Positions 7,758-16,282 of a stretch of DNA of 64,000 nucleotides are shown here, in pieces. Origin of the DNA: Yoonia sp. (GTDB lineage Bacteria; Pseudomonadota; Alphaproteobacteria; Rhodobacterales; Rhodobacteraceae). Every line of letters starts with the position of its first letter. Position 1 is the stretch's first letter. The notes beneath the pieces were generated by a model. It was given only the letters and a program-made list of their open reading frames with translations, was not told where the DNA came from and searched no databases. The stretch spans positions 1 to 64,000 of the forward strand of contig NZ_JACUUJ010000012.1 in NCBI RefSeq assembly GCF_014859355.1, in the 5' to 3' direction. The translations under genes and the position numbers were made by a program.

Positions 7758-9419
7758 TCAGCCTCCCAGTTTGACGTTATCAATGCCTACGATCCGGTCG
7801 TATGCCCAGTAAAGAAGCAGGACAGCCGCCAGCAAAATTGCGCCAAGCGCAGCCGCCAGCCCCCAGTTAAGCGAGGTCGAGATGTGATAGGCGATCCGGT
7901 TCGAGATAAAGACACCCCGTGTCCCGCCCACGATTTCCGGCGTGATATAATAGCCGATCGACAGGATGAAACACAGGATAGACCCCGCACCGATCCCTGG
8001 AATGCTTTGCGGGAAATAGACCCGCCAGAACGCTGTCCAATTCGTTGCCCCCAGCGATTTCGCGGCGCGCAGATAGCTGGGCGGGATCGTTTTTAGCACC
8101 GAATACAGTGGCAAGATCATGAAGGGCAGCAGGATATGTGTCATTGCAATGATCGTGCCAGTCGCATTGTTGATTAACGAAAGTCGGTTGTCATCGGCAA
8201 CCAGGCCGATCCAGACCAGCAGTGAATTGATCACCCCCTGATCCTGCAACAGAACCTTCCAAGCGGATGTGCGCACCAGCAGCGATGTCCAGAAGGGCAA
8301 AAGCACAAGGATCATCAAAAGGTTGGCTGTGCGCGCTGGCAGGTTGGCCAGCATCCAGGCGACAGGATAGCCAAGCAGAATACAACTGCCCGTAATGGTC
8401 AATGACATCACCAATGTGCGCCAGAACAAAGTCAAATATATCTGTTGGTTTTCCGGTCGCCATTCAATGCCGTTCGGGGTCTGTTCCAGATCGATCGAAT
8501 TCAGGAAATACCCGGGTGTGAAAGGCGGGCTATACGTCTGGATGGTCTGCCACACACGGGGTTCCAGCCAACCACTGTCAATCTCGGCAAATGCGTCCTT
8601 ATAAGATGGTGCAGCAATATCCGGCACAATCGCCAGCGCAGCCAAAAGTGAATCTGCACCCGGGCCGTCATACGCCGCCAACCGTGCGCCGGCTTCTGGG
8701 TCACGCAGATCATCCGCCAATGCGGCATAGACCGCTTCCCACGGGGTTTCTTCGGCGATGACGTCATTGTCGACATTCGCCGTATAAAGTGCCCAACTCG
8801 CGTATTGCTGGGCCGTCAAGGGCAGCGCCTGCGCAATGTCACCGCGCAAGGCAAAGTCAACGTCAAGACTGATGTCGGCGGATGTCAGACGTTTCAGCCG
8901 GTCGCGCTGCTGGATCATCAAGCCGCTGGCGATTGCCCCGCCATTATCGTTCATCAGGTCAAACCAGAACGCGCCATCACCCCAAGCGGGGTTCAAGTCT
9001 TCGAAAGCGTCTTGATAAAGCTCACCTATATCGCTCAGGCTGCGGCCAGATTTGCGAAACAGGGACGAAATCCCCGCCTGTTCATAATTCAGCCGCGACC
9101 CCAGTTTCGTGTGTTCCTTGGCCTCTGCAGCAACGAACATATCATAGAACAAGGCCTGAAACACCGTTTCGTCGGGGGCTTCATTTTGATCGGCATCCCA
9201 CGCGGCCAGCGCCGCGACTGTCTTGGGAATCGTATTGCCCACGATCTGATTTTCGACAGACCGGAACAGCATCTGCCCGATCGGTATGACAAAGGTCAGC
9301 ATGATAAAGAGCAGTAGCGGCGCGATCAGCATCAGGGCCCGCATCTTTTGACGCCGCAGGGCACGGTTCAGGCTGGACTTGAGCGGGCGGCCATCGGCGG
9401 CCAGAACTTGCTCACTCAT
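7758..9419 (-). CDS. ABC transporter permease with large periplasmic insert (PotB type)
   Basis: At 553 residues this permease is almost twice the length of PotB. The first membrane segment (around residues 33-55) is followed by about 275 polar, mostly acidic and Ala-rich residues before the remaining transmembrane helices begin near residue 330. The second half carries the standard EAA loop (R-A-A-K-S-L-G-A-T-N-W-T-A-F-W-R-V-Y-F-P-Q) and the usual five remaining helices. The insert should lie in the periplasm, where it may contact the binding protein (inference). The gene lies between a DUF1330 gene and the PotC-type permease, with only a few bases on either side. The reading frame is intact, so this is not a fusion artefact. 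Confidence 0.88.
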   Translation of the reverse strand: MSEQVLAADGRPLKSSLNRALRRQKMRALMLIAPLLLFIMLTFVIPIGQMLFRSVENQIVGNTIPKTVAALAAWDADQNEAPDETVFQALFYDMFVAAEAKEHTKLGSRLNYEQAGISSLFRKSGRSLSDIGELYQDAFEDLNPAWGDGAFWFDLMNDNGGAIASGLMIQQRDRLKRLTSADISLDVDFALRGDIAQALPLTAQQYASWALYTANVDNDVIAEETPWEAVYAALADDLRDPEAGARLAAYDGPGADSLLAALAIVPDIAAPSYKDAFAEIDSGWLEPRVWQTIQTYSPPFTPGYFLNSIDLEQTPNGIEWRPENQQIYLTLFWRTLVMSLTITGSCILLGYPVAWMLANLPARTANLLMILVLLPFWTSLLVRTSAWKVLLQDQGVINSLLVWIGLVADDNRLSLINNATGTIIAMTHILLPFMILPLYSVLKTIPPSYLRAAKSLGATNWTAFWRVYFPQSIPGIGAGSILCFILSIGYYITPEIVGGTRGVFISNRIAYHISTSLNWGLAAALGAILLAAVLLLYWAYDRIVGIDNVKLGG

Positions 9420-9422
9420 GTG

Positions 9423-9710
9423 TTAAACCCCTTCTACCAGCACGATCTGGCTGGTTGCATTCTTGCGCCGTATTTCGGCGACTTCCTGATATTCCGACGA
9501 ATAGTACAGCGCCTTTGCGCTTTCGTAGTCGGGAAATTCAAAAATCACATGGCGATCAAAGGCTGGTCCTTCGGGCACTTCGGATGTGCCTCCACGCACG
9601 ATGGGGCGGCCGCCATAGGATAGGATCATGGGTGTGTCGCGTGTGATATATTCCTGATAGGCCTCAGGATCATTCACGGTGATATGGCCGATGATATAGC
9701 CTTTTGGCAT
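9423..9710 (-). CDS. DUF1330 family protein
   Basis: This is a small cytoplasmic protein of the DUF1330 family (dimeric alpha-beta barrel fold). The open frame continues upstream to 10091, but that part overlaps the binding-protein gene. The ATG at 9710 gives a normal 95-residue DUF1330 beginning M-P-K-G-Y-I-I-G-H-I, with the conserved Y-G-G-R-P-I-V-R-G-G and F-P-D-Y-E-S-A-K-A segments. No function is established for the family. Its place between the binding protein and the first permease of an ABC importer, three bases from the permease start, suggests that it is made with the transporter and may act on the imported compound (inference). Confidence 0.85.
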   Translation of the reverse strand: MPKGYIIGHITVNDPEAYQEYITRDTPMILSYGGRPIVRGGTSEVPEGPAFDRHVIFEFPDYESAKALYYSSEYQEVAEIRRKNATSQIVLVEGV

Positions 9711-9746
9711 CAGTTGTTTTCCACCCGCGCGACAAATCTTGAACAT

Positions 9747-9771
9747 GCAGGGTGGGCAAAACCCACCCTGC
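9747..9771 (-). terminator. Intra-operon hairpin after the binding-protein gene
   Basis: GCAGGGTGGG and CCCACCCTGC form a perfect ten-pair stem with a five-base loop, 13 bases beyond the binding-protein stop on the minus strand. No T tract follows. It is therefore more likely a partial terminator or a block to 3' exonucleases that raises binding-protein mRNA relative to the permease mRNA. Confidence 0.6.
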
Positions 9772-9783
9772 AAAGGCTGTAGC

Positions 9784-10899
9784 TTAGCGTGCCAGCCAGC
9801 TTTGGAACTTGGCGTCCAGATCGTCGCGGTAATCAGCCCACCATTCGTAGTTGTAAACGAATATGTTCTGCGCGTTTGCCGGGTTGGTTGGCATGTGCGG
9901 GGCCATATCGATCCCCAGCGTGGCATGTTGACCAACCAGCGGTGCAGACGACTGACGTGCCGGACCATAGGCGATATATGCAGCCTGATCCGCCAGGCGC
10001 TGCGTATCGGTCGCAAAGCGGATAAAGTCCATGGCGCGCGCCAGGCGATCCTCTGGCAGGCCGGTAGGAATAATCCAACCATCAATGTCATACACCTGCG
10101 CGTCCCACAGCATGGCGACGGGCTGGTCCTGCTCTTCGATCAGGCTGAACAGACGGCCATTGTAGGTGGACCCGATCAGAACCTCGCCATCAGCCAAAAG
10201 CTGGGGTGTGTCGGCACCGGCCGACCACCAGACAACGCTGTCCTTGATGGTGGCCAGCTTGGCGAATGCCATGTCCTGGCCTTCTTCGGTTTCCAGCATG
10301 TCATAGACGTCTTCCTTGGCAACGCCAGAGCAGAGCAACGCCCATTCCATGTTATTGATCGGGCGGCGTTCCAGCGACCGCTGACCGGGGAATGTTTCCA
10401 GGTCAAAGACATCACAGATTTCGGTGGGTGTATTCCCGCCCCATGCTTCCACGTCCGTACGATAGCCGAATGCGGTCGAATAGGCGATTTGCGGAATAAA
10501 GCAATCAGACACCAGCAACTCACCAAAGTCTTGGGTTGGTGTGGAGCCATCGTCACCCGCTAACAGCACCTCGTCGACGTCGATTTCCATTGCCAGACCT
10601 TCGTCGCACAGGCGAATGGCGTCGGCTGCAACAACATCAACAACATCCCATGTGATATTGCCCGCTTCGTTCATCGCACGCAGCTTGGCAACCGCCTCGT
10701 TCGAGGATTCATCCCATACGGCGGTGACGCCCGGATTCATCTCAAGATACGGCTTGAGATAGGCTTCGTTCTGGCTGTGCTGATAGGCGCCACCCCAGCT
10801 GACAAGCGTCATCGAGTCGACCATATGCGCGTCTGCAAATGCTGATGCGCCCGCCAATGTCAGCGCGGATGTCGCCATTAGTGTTTTTGTCAGTTTCAT
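9784..10899 (-). CDS. ABC transporter substrate-binding protein (PotD/PotF type)
   Basis: This is a periplasmic binding protein for the adjacent importer. An N-terminal signal peptide (M-K-L-T-K-T-L-M-A-T-S-A-L-T-L) ends at A-F-A-D-A. The mature protein opens with L-V-S-W-G-G-A-Y, the typical first strand of polyamine-type binding proteins, and continues with W-D-V-V-D-V and later W-A-L-L-C-S-G-V. The length of 371 residues is normal for this class. The ligand may be putrescine, spermidine or a related amine. I do not see a decisive ligand signature. It sits second in the operon, after the ATPase, and is followed by a strong hairpin. Confidence 0.9.
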   Translation of the reverse strand: MKLTKTLMATSALTLAGASAFADAHMVDSMTLVSWGGAYQHSQNEAYLKPYLEMNPGVTAVWDESSNEAVAKLRAMNEAGNITWDVVDVVAADAIRLCDEGLAMEIDVDEVLLAGDDGSTPTQDFGELLVSDCFIPQIAYSTAFGYRTDVEAWGGNTPTEICDVFDLETFPGQRSLERRPINNMEWALLCSGVAKEDVYDMLETEEGQDMAFAKLATIKDSVVWWSAGADTPQLLADGEVLIGSTYNGRLFSLIEEQDQPVAMLWDAQVYDIDGWIIPTGLPEDRLARAMDFIRFATDTQRLADQAAYIAYGPARQSSAPLVGQHATLGIDMAPHMPTNPANAQNIFVYNYEWWADYRDDLDAKFQSWLAR

Positions 10900-10977
10900 T
10901 TTATACTCCCGTTAATCTACCCGTTATCCAGTTTATTTGCAGGGCCGCCCGTCGGGCATCGGCGGTCCATCATTCCG

Positions 10978-12078
10978 CTATGCATCAAGCGCGCGGCAAT
11001 CCTCTGCCAGCCAGCCGATGTCGATCTGCTGGCCCGGCTCCAAGCGCACCTGATCAGGTGCGTTGCGTGTCTTGATGATGAAATCGTCGCGTCCGGCAAC
11101 CCGCAGGCGTGTGCGGAAAATGTCACCCATATAGATGAATTCAAGCACTTCGGCTTTCAGCGTATGGGCACCTTCTTGCAGGCGGCTTTTATCAAATTCG
11201 ACCCGCTCTGGCCGGATGGACACCAGCGTCCGGTCACCCACATTCGCCACATTCACCGGAACCGCGTCGATTACGTCACCGCTGTCTAGCTTGACGATGC
11301 AGGTATCGCCGCGGATTTCCTGCACGACGCCATCCAGCGTGTTATTTTCACCAATGAACTGTGCCACAAAACTGTTCTGCGGCTTTTCATAAAGCTCGTC
11401 CGGCGGCGCCAACTGTTGGATCCGGCCATCATCAAAAACGGCAACGCGGTCTGACATGGTCAGCGCCTCGGTCTGGTCGTGGGTCACGTAAACCACGGTG
11501 ATACCCAAATCATGCGCCAGGTTGGTAATTTCAAACTGCAATGTTTCGCGCAACTGCTTGTCCAGCGCGCCCAGCGGTTCGTCCATCAGCACCAGCTCCG
11601 GTTCAAACACCAACGCGCGGGCCAAGGCGATCCGCTGTTGCTGACCACCCGAAAGCTGTGCCGGACGCCGCCCGCCAAAGTCACCCATCTGCACCATCTC
11701 CAGCGCGCGCTTGACCTTTTCCTCGCGCAGCGACTTGCCCATTTTGCGAACTTCCAACGGAAACGACAGGTTTTCTGCCACCGTCATATGCGGAAACAGC
11801 GCATAGTTCTGGAACACCATCCCGATGCCGCGTTTATGAGGTGGGATATCGTTGATAGATACGCCATCCAACCGGATCGCCCCATGCGTCGCCGTCTCAA
11901 AGCCGGCCAGCATCATCAGGCAGGTTGTCTTGCCAGACCCCGACGGGCCAAGCATCGTCAGAAATTCACCTTTTGGCATCGACAGGTTGAGATCTTTCAC
12001 AACCAGTGTCTCGCCGTCATAGCTTTTTTGCACACGTTCGAATTCAACGAACGCTGCGCTGTTTCCAGCTTGTGACAA
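10978..12078 (-). CDS. ABC transporter ATP-binding protein (PotA type)
   Basis: This is the ATPase of the polyamine-type importer. The Walker A motif is GPSGSGKTT, the signature is LSGGQQQR, the Walker B is followed by D-E-P-L-G-A-L-D, and the C-terminal third is a TOBE domain. The open frame runs upstream to 12477, but those residues do not look like an ATPase. On the minus strand GGGGAGA is seven bases before an in-frame TTG at 12078, which yields a 366-residue protein starting L-S-Q-A-G-N-S-A-A-F, the usual PotA length. I therefore choose a TTG start. It heads the five-gene operon. Confidence 0.9.
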   Translation of the reverse strand: MSQAGNSAAFVEFERVQKSYDGETLVVKDLNLSMPKGEFLTMLGPSGSGKTTCLMMLAGFETATHGAIRLDGVSINDIPPHKRGIGMVFQNYALFPHMTVAENLSFPLEVRKMGKSLREEKVKRALEMVQMGDFGGRRPAQLSGGQQQRIALARALVFEPELVLMDEPLGALDKQLRETLQFEITNLAHDLGITVVYVTHDQTEALTMSDRVAVFDDGRIQQLAPPDELYEKPQNSFVAQFIGENNTLDGVVQEIRGDTCIVKLDSGDVIDAVPVNVANVGDRTLVSIRPERVEFDKSRLQEGAHTLKAEVLEFIYMGDIFRTRLRVAGRDDFIIKTRNAPDQVRLEPGQQIDIGWLAEDCRALDA

Positions 12079-12415
12079 ACTTTTTCTCCCCAGCGGTCCG
12101 GCAGTTTTTTCTGCTCGTCTTTGTGCCTTGACTAAAACAAGTGGTCTTTGGTTATGCAACCGGAAAGACAAGAAAGAAGGTAAAAATAGGTAAAGCAGGT
12201 CTTTTTGCCTAATTTTTACCATCATGTCAGGACATTTATCCGCCGCATACGCAGATGAAGGACGAATTAACGGGATGTGGTTTTCACAAAAAAGCGCGTA
12301 TCCGGTAAATTTCGTGAATCGCCGGCCCGGCAACGGCTGACTTGGGGCCTGCCGCATCTGCAAAGGGTCAAGGTTGCCTTGGCCTGCGGGGGTCATTAGT
12401 AGTTGAAAAATACAG
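12079..12415. promoter_or_regulatory. Divergent intergenic region with an inverted repeat
   Basis: This 337-base gap separates the importer operon (minus) from the glycosyltransferase-like gene (plus), so it must hold both promoters. The clearest structure is an imperfect inverted repeat: GGTAAAAATAGG at 12179-12190 against CCTAATTTTTACC at 12208-12220, differing by one base. It lies about 100 bases upstream of the ATPase start, a fitting position for an operator. I see no tRNA or small gene. Confidence 0.4.
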
Positions 12416-13432
12416 ATGGATACCATGCATATGGCGCAGCCCGCCCGCCACGCACAGCCTTTCAATATTCTGATCATCGGTCAGGCGGGCCGCCTTGCGT
12501 ATGAGGCAGTGCTTTTCTTGGCGTCATTGCGTTCGCATTCGCCCGGCTTTGCAGGCCAGGTCTATGTGGGCGAACCACAGCCCGGGCCGCTGTGGGATCA
12601 CGACCCCCGGATGCCCGCCGATATCAAGGCGGTGCTATCAGACATGGGCGCACAAATCGTGCCCTTCACGTCGGTGCATTTCGGCCAAAGCTACCCCTAC
12701 GGCAACAAGATCGAAGCATTGTCAGCCTTACCGGCGGGCGCGCCGTTCGTATTCTTTGACACCGATACGCTGATCACGGGCGATCTGGGCGCGGTTCCCT
12801 TCGACTTTACCCGCCCCGCTGCATCCATGAACCGCAGCGGCACGTGGCCGGTCGAGGAATTGTACTGGCCTGGCTACACCGCAATATGGAAATCGCTTTA
12901 TGAACGGTTCGGGCTGGATTTTGACAGCACCCTGGACCTGACCCAGCCCGATGAATACTGGGAACGCTATCTCTATTTCAACGCAGGCTGGTTTTTTGGC
13001 GCCGATCCTGTTGCATTTGGCAGGCGGTTCACCGAATACGCCGTATCCGTGCGCGATAACCCGACCGCAGAAATGGTGATCCAGCCGCTTGACCCGTGGC
13101 TGGACCAGATTGTTCTACCATTGGTCATTCATGCGCTTGGCGGCGGCAGACCGGGGCCGGACCTGGCCGGGCTGGACGGCGACGTGACCTGCCACTACCG
13201 GGTGCTGCCACTGTTTTACGCCCGCGCAAGCGATGCTGAAATCACCGCACTGGAAACCGCCGCCGCGCCCAACAAGGTGAAAAAGTGGCTCAAGCAATAT
13301 GACCCGTTCAAGCGGATAATCTATCAAGGGCGCGGGCAAAAGCTGCGCGCGTTGTTTGACCGCGATAACCTGCCCCGCCATGAAAAGGCATTGCGCAACC
13401 AGATCAAAGCGGCCGGGTTCTGGATTCGGTAA
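12416..13432 (+). CDS. Glycosyltransferase-like protein of unknown function
   Basis: The 338-residue protein has no signal peptide. Its N-terminus (F-N-I-L-I-I-G-Q-A-G-R-L-A-Y-E-A) looks like the first strand of a Rossmann-like nucleotide-binding fold. The segment P-F-V-F-F-D-T-D-T-L-I-T-G-D-L carries a D-x-D motif in the setting used by GT-A glycosyltransferases to bind a nucleotide sugar and metal. The later Y-F-N-A-G-W-F-F-G-A is also typical of GT-A enzymes that resemble glycogenin or galactosyltransferases. The acceptor is unknown. Other in-frame ATGs at 12425 and 12431 are possible starts. I see no cluster partners that would explain its role. Confidence 0.65.
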   Translation: MDTMHMAQPARHAQPFNILIIGQAGRLAYEAVLFLASLRSHSPGFAGQVYVGEPQPGPLWDHDPRMPADIKAVLSDMGAQIVPFTSVHFGQSYPYGNKIEALSALPAGAPFVFFDTDTLITGDLGAVPFDFTRPAASMNRSGTWPVEELYWPGYTAIWKSLYERFGLDFDSTLDLTQPDEYWERYLYFNAGWFFGADPVAFGRRFTEYAVSVRDNPTAEMVIQPLDPWLDQIVLPLVIHALGGGRPGPDLAGLDGDVTCHYRVLPLFYARASDAEITALETAAAPNKVKKWLKQYDPFKRIIYQGRGQKLRALFDRDNLPRHEKALRNQIKAAGFWIR

Positions 13433-13615
13433 AGGCCAGACCCGCGCGACGCCAGCCGAGGCTGCATGAAACCCTCGGCGGAATATGGCCGAGCATGCCA
13501 CCCGGGGTTCAGGCTGGCCTTACATCTTTCATGGTCCATGCACACCTATCATCTGATCGCGACGGCAGCCCCTGAACATCAGGCAGGCACCCCTGCGGCT
13601 CGAAAGGAATATTCC

Positions 13616-14299
13616 ATGAAATCTTTGACCCTTGGCCTCGCTTCGGTGATCGCGTTGACTGCTGCCGCACCGAGTTTTGCGCAATCAACCGAAGCACGCG
13701 CCGGTGCCGAAATCTCTGCCCGTGTGACACCAAGCGAATTCGCCCCGTCCGTCGGTGTCCTTGAACTGAACCAAGCCGTTATGATCGAAGGTTGCCTGGA
13801 AGATGTCAGCTGGTGCCAGATCAGTTTCGACGAGCAGACAGCTTGGGCCTCAGCCGAATATCTATACGTGGAGGAAGACGCAAAGCCAGTGGCGCTGATC
13901 AACCGCCCCGGTTCGTTGTCACTGACCACCGTGACGGTGCCAGATGTGGATGCAACCCAAGCGGAACAGAATTCCGCTGCGGCCCTTGGCGCGACGCTGG
14001 GGTCACTGATTGCCTTTGCGGCGGGTGGCCCATTGGGTGGCATCATCGCAGGCGGGGTGATTGGCTCTGCCGTTGCCGTATCGACCGTCGAGCCATCCGA
14101 GGAAACGCTGGTGTTTGTGACCGCCAATCCTGTCGATACGATCTACCTCAACGGTGAAGTCGCCATTGGTGCCGGCGTTCCTGCCGAGGTCGTGATGTTT
14201 GATGTGCCTGCACAGCCCGAATTCCGGTATCTGAACGTCAACAACCAAACTGTTCTGGTCGATGCCGCAACGGGCACGATCGTGCGCGTTATCCGCTAA
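13616..14299 (+). CDS. Secreted SH3-like / DUF1236 protein
   Basis: The start at 13616 follows AAAGGA by seven bases and begins a clear signal peptide (M-K-S-L-T-L-G-L-A-S-V-I-A-L) cleaved near S-F-A-Q-S. After it comes a bacterial SH3-type module of about 60 residues (R-V-T-P-S-E-F-A-P ... E-Y-L-Y-V-E-E). A glycine-rich hydrophobic stretch follows (A-A-L-G-A-T-L-G-S-L-I-A-F-A-A-G-G-P-L-G-G-I-I-A-G). The C-terminal 50 residues (D-T-I-Y-L-N-G-E-V ... G-T-I-V-R-V-I-R) match DUF1236. The protein is probably periplasmic or outer-membrane associated. The family has no firm function. It stands alone, with a hairpin terminator after it. Confidence 0.75.
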   Translation: MKSLTLGLASVIALTAAAPSFAQSTEARAGAEISARVTPSEFAPSVGVLELNQAVMIEGCLEDVSWCQISFDEQTAWASAEYLYVEEDAKPVALINRPGSLSLTTVTVPDVDATQAEQNSAAALGATLGSLIAFAAGGPLGGIIAGGVIGSAVAVSTVEPSEETLVFVTANPVDTIYLNGEVAIGAGVPAEVVMFDVPAQPEFRYLNVNNQTVLVDAATGTIVRVIR

Positions 14300-14316
14300 A
14301 CGGCAACAACACGATC

Positions 14317-14345
14317 GGGCCCGGTGTTTGCATCGGGCCCTTTGT
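14317..14345 (+). terminator. Probable terminator
   Basis: GGGCCCG (14317-14323) pairs with CGGGCCC (14334-14340), followed by TTTGT. The T tract is short. It lies between the DUF1236 gene and the convergent VOC gene. Confidence 0.5.
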
Positions 14346-14364
14346 CATGCGGTCATTGATTGAC

Positions 14365-14781
14365 TTAGCCCTTTGCAAAAACGCCGCTTTCTTTTGCAAA
14401 GCCTTTGACCTCGATCGGGTTGCCGGACGGGTCGCGGAAAAACATTGTCCATTGCTCGCCCGGCTCGCCTTTGAACCGCACGGATGGGGCGATGATGAAA
14501 TCGGTCTGGCGGTCCTCCAGCCGGCCGGCCAGCGCCGTCCAGTCATCCAAGGGCAGCACGACACCAAAATGCGGCATTGGCACCATGTGATCGCCCACCT
14601 TGCCAGTGGGCGCGTTGGCAAATGCTTCGCCCAGATGCAGGCTGAGCTGATGACCGAAGAAATCGAAATCGACCCATGTGTCGGTGGACCGTCCTTCAAC
14701 CGCGCCCAGCGCGCCGGAATAAAATTCCCGTGCGGCGTCCAGATCAGTGACGTGAAAGGCAAAATGAAAGGGAACGGGCAT
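14365..14781 (-). CDS. VOC-family (glyoxalase-like) protein
   Basis: The 138-residue protein has the vicinal oxygen chelate fold. It opens P-F-H-F-A-F-H-V-T-D-L-D-A-A-R-E-F-Y, whose His is the usual first metal ligand, and ends F-F-R-D-P-S-G-N-P-I-E-V-K, whose Glu is the usual last ligand. Members include glyoxalase I and ring-cleavage dioxygenases, and the substrate cannot be read here. The start at 14781 follows AAGGA by seven bases. A longer frame to 14820 lacks a site. It is divergent from metY, with 88 bases between the two starts. Confidence 0.85.
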   Translation of the reverse strand: MPVPFHFAFHVTDLDAAREFYSGALGAVEGRSTDTWVDFDFFGHQLSLHLGEAFANAPTGKVGDHMVPMPHFGVVLPLDDWTALAGRLEDRQTDFIIAPSVRFKGEPGEQWTMFFRDPSGNPIEVKGFAKESGVFAKG

Positions 14782-14869
14782 GGTTTGATCCTTTTTCGCA
14801 TGAGTCGTTGAGCAGGCCATGGTTTCCGCCTACACCTTTCACAAAATGATTTCAAAGGGAGAGAGACAG

Positions 14870-16162
14870 ATGACCGACACCCCCCACTATGGCTTTGACA
14901 CGCTGCAAGTGCACGCAGGCGCCCGCCCTGACCCTGCCACAGGTGCGCGGCAGGTGCCGATTTATCAAACCACCGCCTATGTGTTCCGCGATGCCGACCA
15001 CGCGGCGGCATTGTTCAACTTGCAAGAGGTCGGCTATATCTATTCGCGCCTGACCAACCCCACGGTGGCCGCATTGCAGGAACGCATCGCCACGCTGGAA
15101 GGCGGCGCAGGCGCGGTGTGCTGTTCGTCGGGTCACGCAGCCCAGATCATGGCGCTGTTCCCGCTGATGGCACCTGGGCGGAATATCGTGGCCTCCAGCC
15201 GGCTTTACGGTGGCACGGTCACGCAGTTTTCACAGACGATCAAACGCTTTGGCTGGTCCGCAAAATTCGTCGATTTCGACGATCATGACGCCGTGGCCGC
15301 CGCGATTGATGATGACACCCGCGCTGTGTTCTGCGAGGCGATCGCCAACCCCGGCGGTCATATCACCGATCTGGATGCGATTTCCGCCATCACCGATGCG
15401 GCAGGTATTCCACTGATCGTCGATAACACCAGCGCGACGCCCTATCTGTGCCGCCCTATCGAACATGGTGCAACGCTGGTGGTGCATTCGACCACAAAAT
15501 ACCTTACCGGCAATGGCACGGTAACGGGCGGCTGTGTCGTGGACAGCGGTAAATTCGACTGGGCTGCGAATGACAAGTTCCCGTCACTGTCCGCACCGGA
15601 ACCGGCCTATCACGGGCTGAAGTTCGCAGAAACATTCGGCCCGCTGGCATTTACGTTCCACGGTATCGCCATTGGCCTGCGCGACCTTGGCATGACGATG
15701 AACCCGCAGGCGGCGCATTACACGCTGATGGGCATCGAAACCCTGTCGCTGCGCATGGATCGCCACGTGCAAAACGCCATGACCATCGCCAAATGGCTGG
15801 AAAATGACCCTAGGGTTGATTACGTCACCTATGCCGGGCTGGATAGTTCGCCCTATGCGAAACTGGTGCCCAAAATCTGCCCCAAAGGCGCAGGCGCCTT
15901 GTTCACCATTGCCGTCAAGGGCGGCTATGATGCTTGCGTGAAACTGGTGGATAGTCTGGAAATATTTAGCCATGTGGCTAACCTTGGTGACACGCGCAGC
16001 CTGATCATCCATTCCGCCAGCACCACCCACCGCCAGCTGACCCCCGAACAGCAGATCGCCGCAGGCGCCGGACCGAACATTGTGCGCCTGTCTATCGGGA
16101 TCGAAGATGCCAAAGATCTGATCGCAGATCTGGATCAGGCGCTGGCCAAGGCTGTATCCTGA
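14870..16162 (+). CDS. metY: O-acetylhomoserine sulfhydrylase
   Basis: This PLP enzyme of the Cys/Met metabolism family makes homocysteine (or methionine) from O-acetylhomoserine and sulfide (or methanethiol). It opens Y-G-F-D-T-L-Q-V-H-A-G-A-R-P-D and has the P-I-Y-Q-T-T-A-Y-V-F segment and the PLP lysine in S-T-T-K-Y-L-T-G-N-G-T. The long form of 430 residues is typical of MetY rather than of cystathionine synthases (about 390). AAGGGAGAG precedes the ATG at 14870, so the upstream ATG at 14819 is rejected. I looked for a SAM riboswitch in the short leader and found none. A 16-pair hairpin follows the gene. Confidence 0.93.
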   Translation: MTDTPHYGFDTLQVHAGARPDPATGARQVPIYQTTAYVFRDADHAAALFNLQEVGYIYSRLTNPTVAALQERIATLEGGAGAVCCSSGHAAQIMALFPLMAPGRNIVASSRLYGGTVTQFSQTIKRFGWSAKFVDFDDHDAVAAAIDDDTRAVFCEAIANPGGHITDLDAISAITDAAGIPLIVDNTSATPYLCRPIEHGATLVVHSTTKYLTGNGTVTGGCVVDSGKFDWAANDKFPSLSAPEPAYHGLKFAETFGPLAFTFHGIAIGLRDLGMTMNPQAAHYTLMGIETLSLRMDRHVQNAMTIAKWLENDPRVDYVTYAGLDSSPYAKLVPKICPKGAGALFTIAVKGGYDACVKLVDSLEIFSHVANLGDTRSLIIHSASTTHRQLTPEQQIAAGAGPNIVRLSIGIEDAKDLIADLDQALAKAVS

Positions 16163-16166
16163 AAAC

Positions 16167-16204
16167 CATGTCCCCGCCCATGCATTGACATGGGCGGGGA
16201 CATG
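16167..16204 (+). terminator. Strong hairpin after metY
   Basis: CATGTCCCCGCCCATG (16167-16182) and CATGGGCGGGGACATG (16189-16204) form a perfect 16-pair stem with a six-base loop, five bases after the metY stop. GGCGGGTTTCC follows with only a short T run. It is a transcript 3' end or stabilising element. Confidence 0.65.
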
Positions 16205-16282
16205 GGCGGGTTTCCGCTAGAATTTGCCTGATTGGCGACAAAACGCGTTTTCTCGTTGAAACCAAAATGCTAGATGTTGGGC

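Noticed and set aside
14782-14869. SAM riboswitch before metY
   Set aside because: metY genes of alphaproteobacteria often have SAM-II riboswitches, but the 88-base gap also holds the divergent VOC start and shows no SAM-II pseudoknot pattern.
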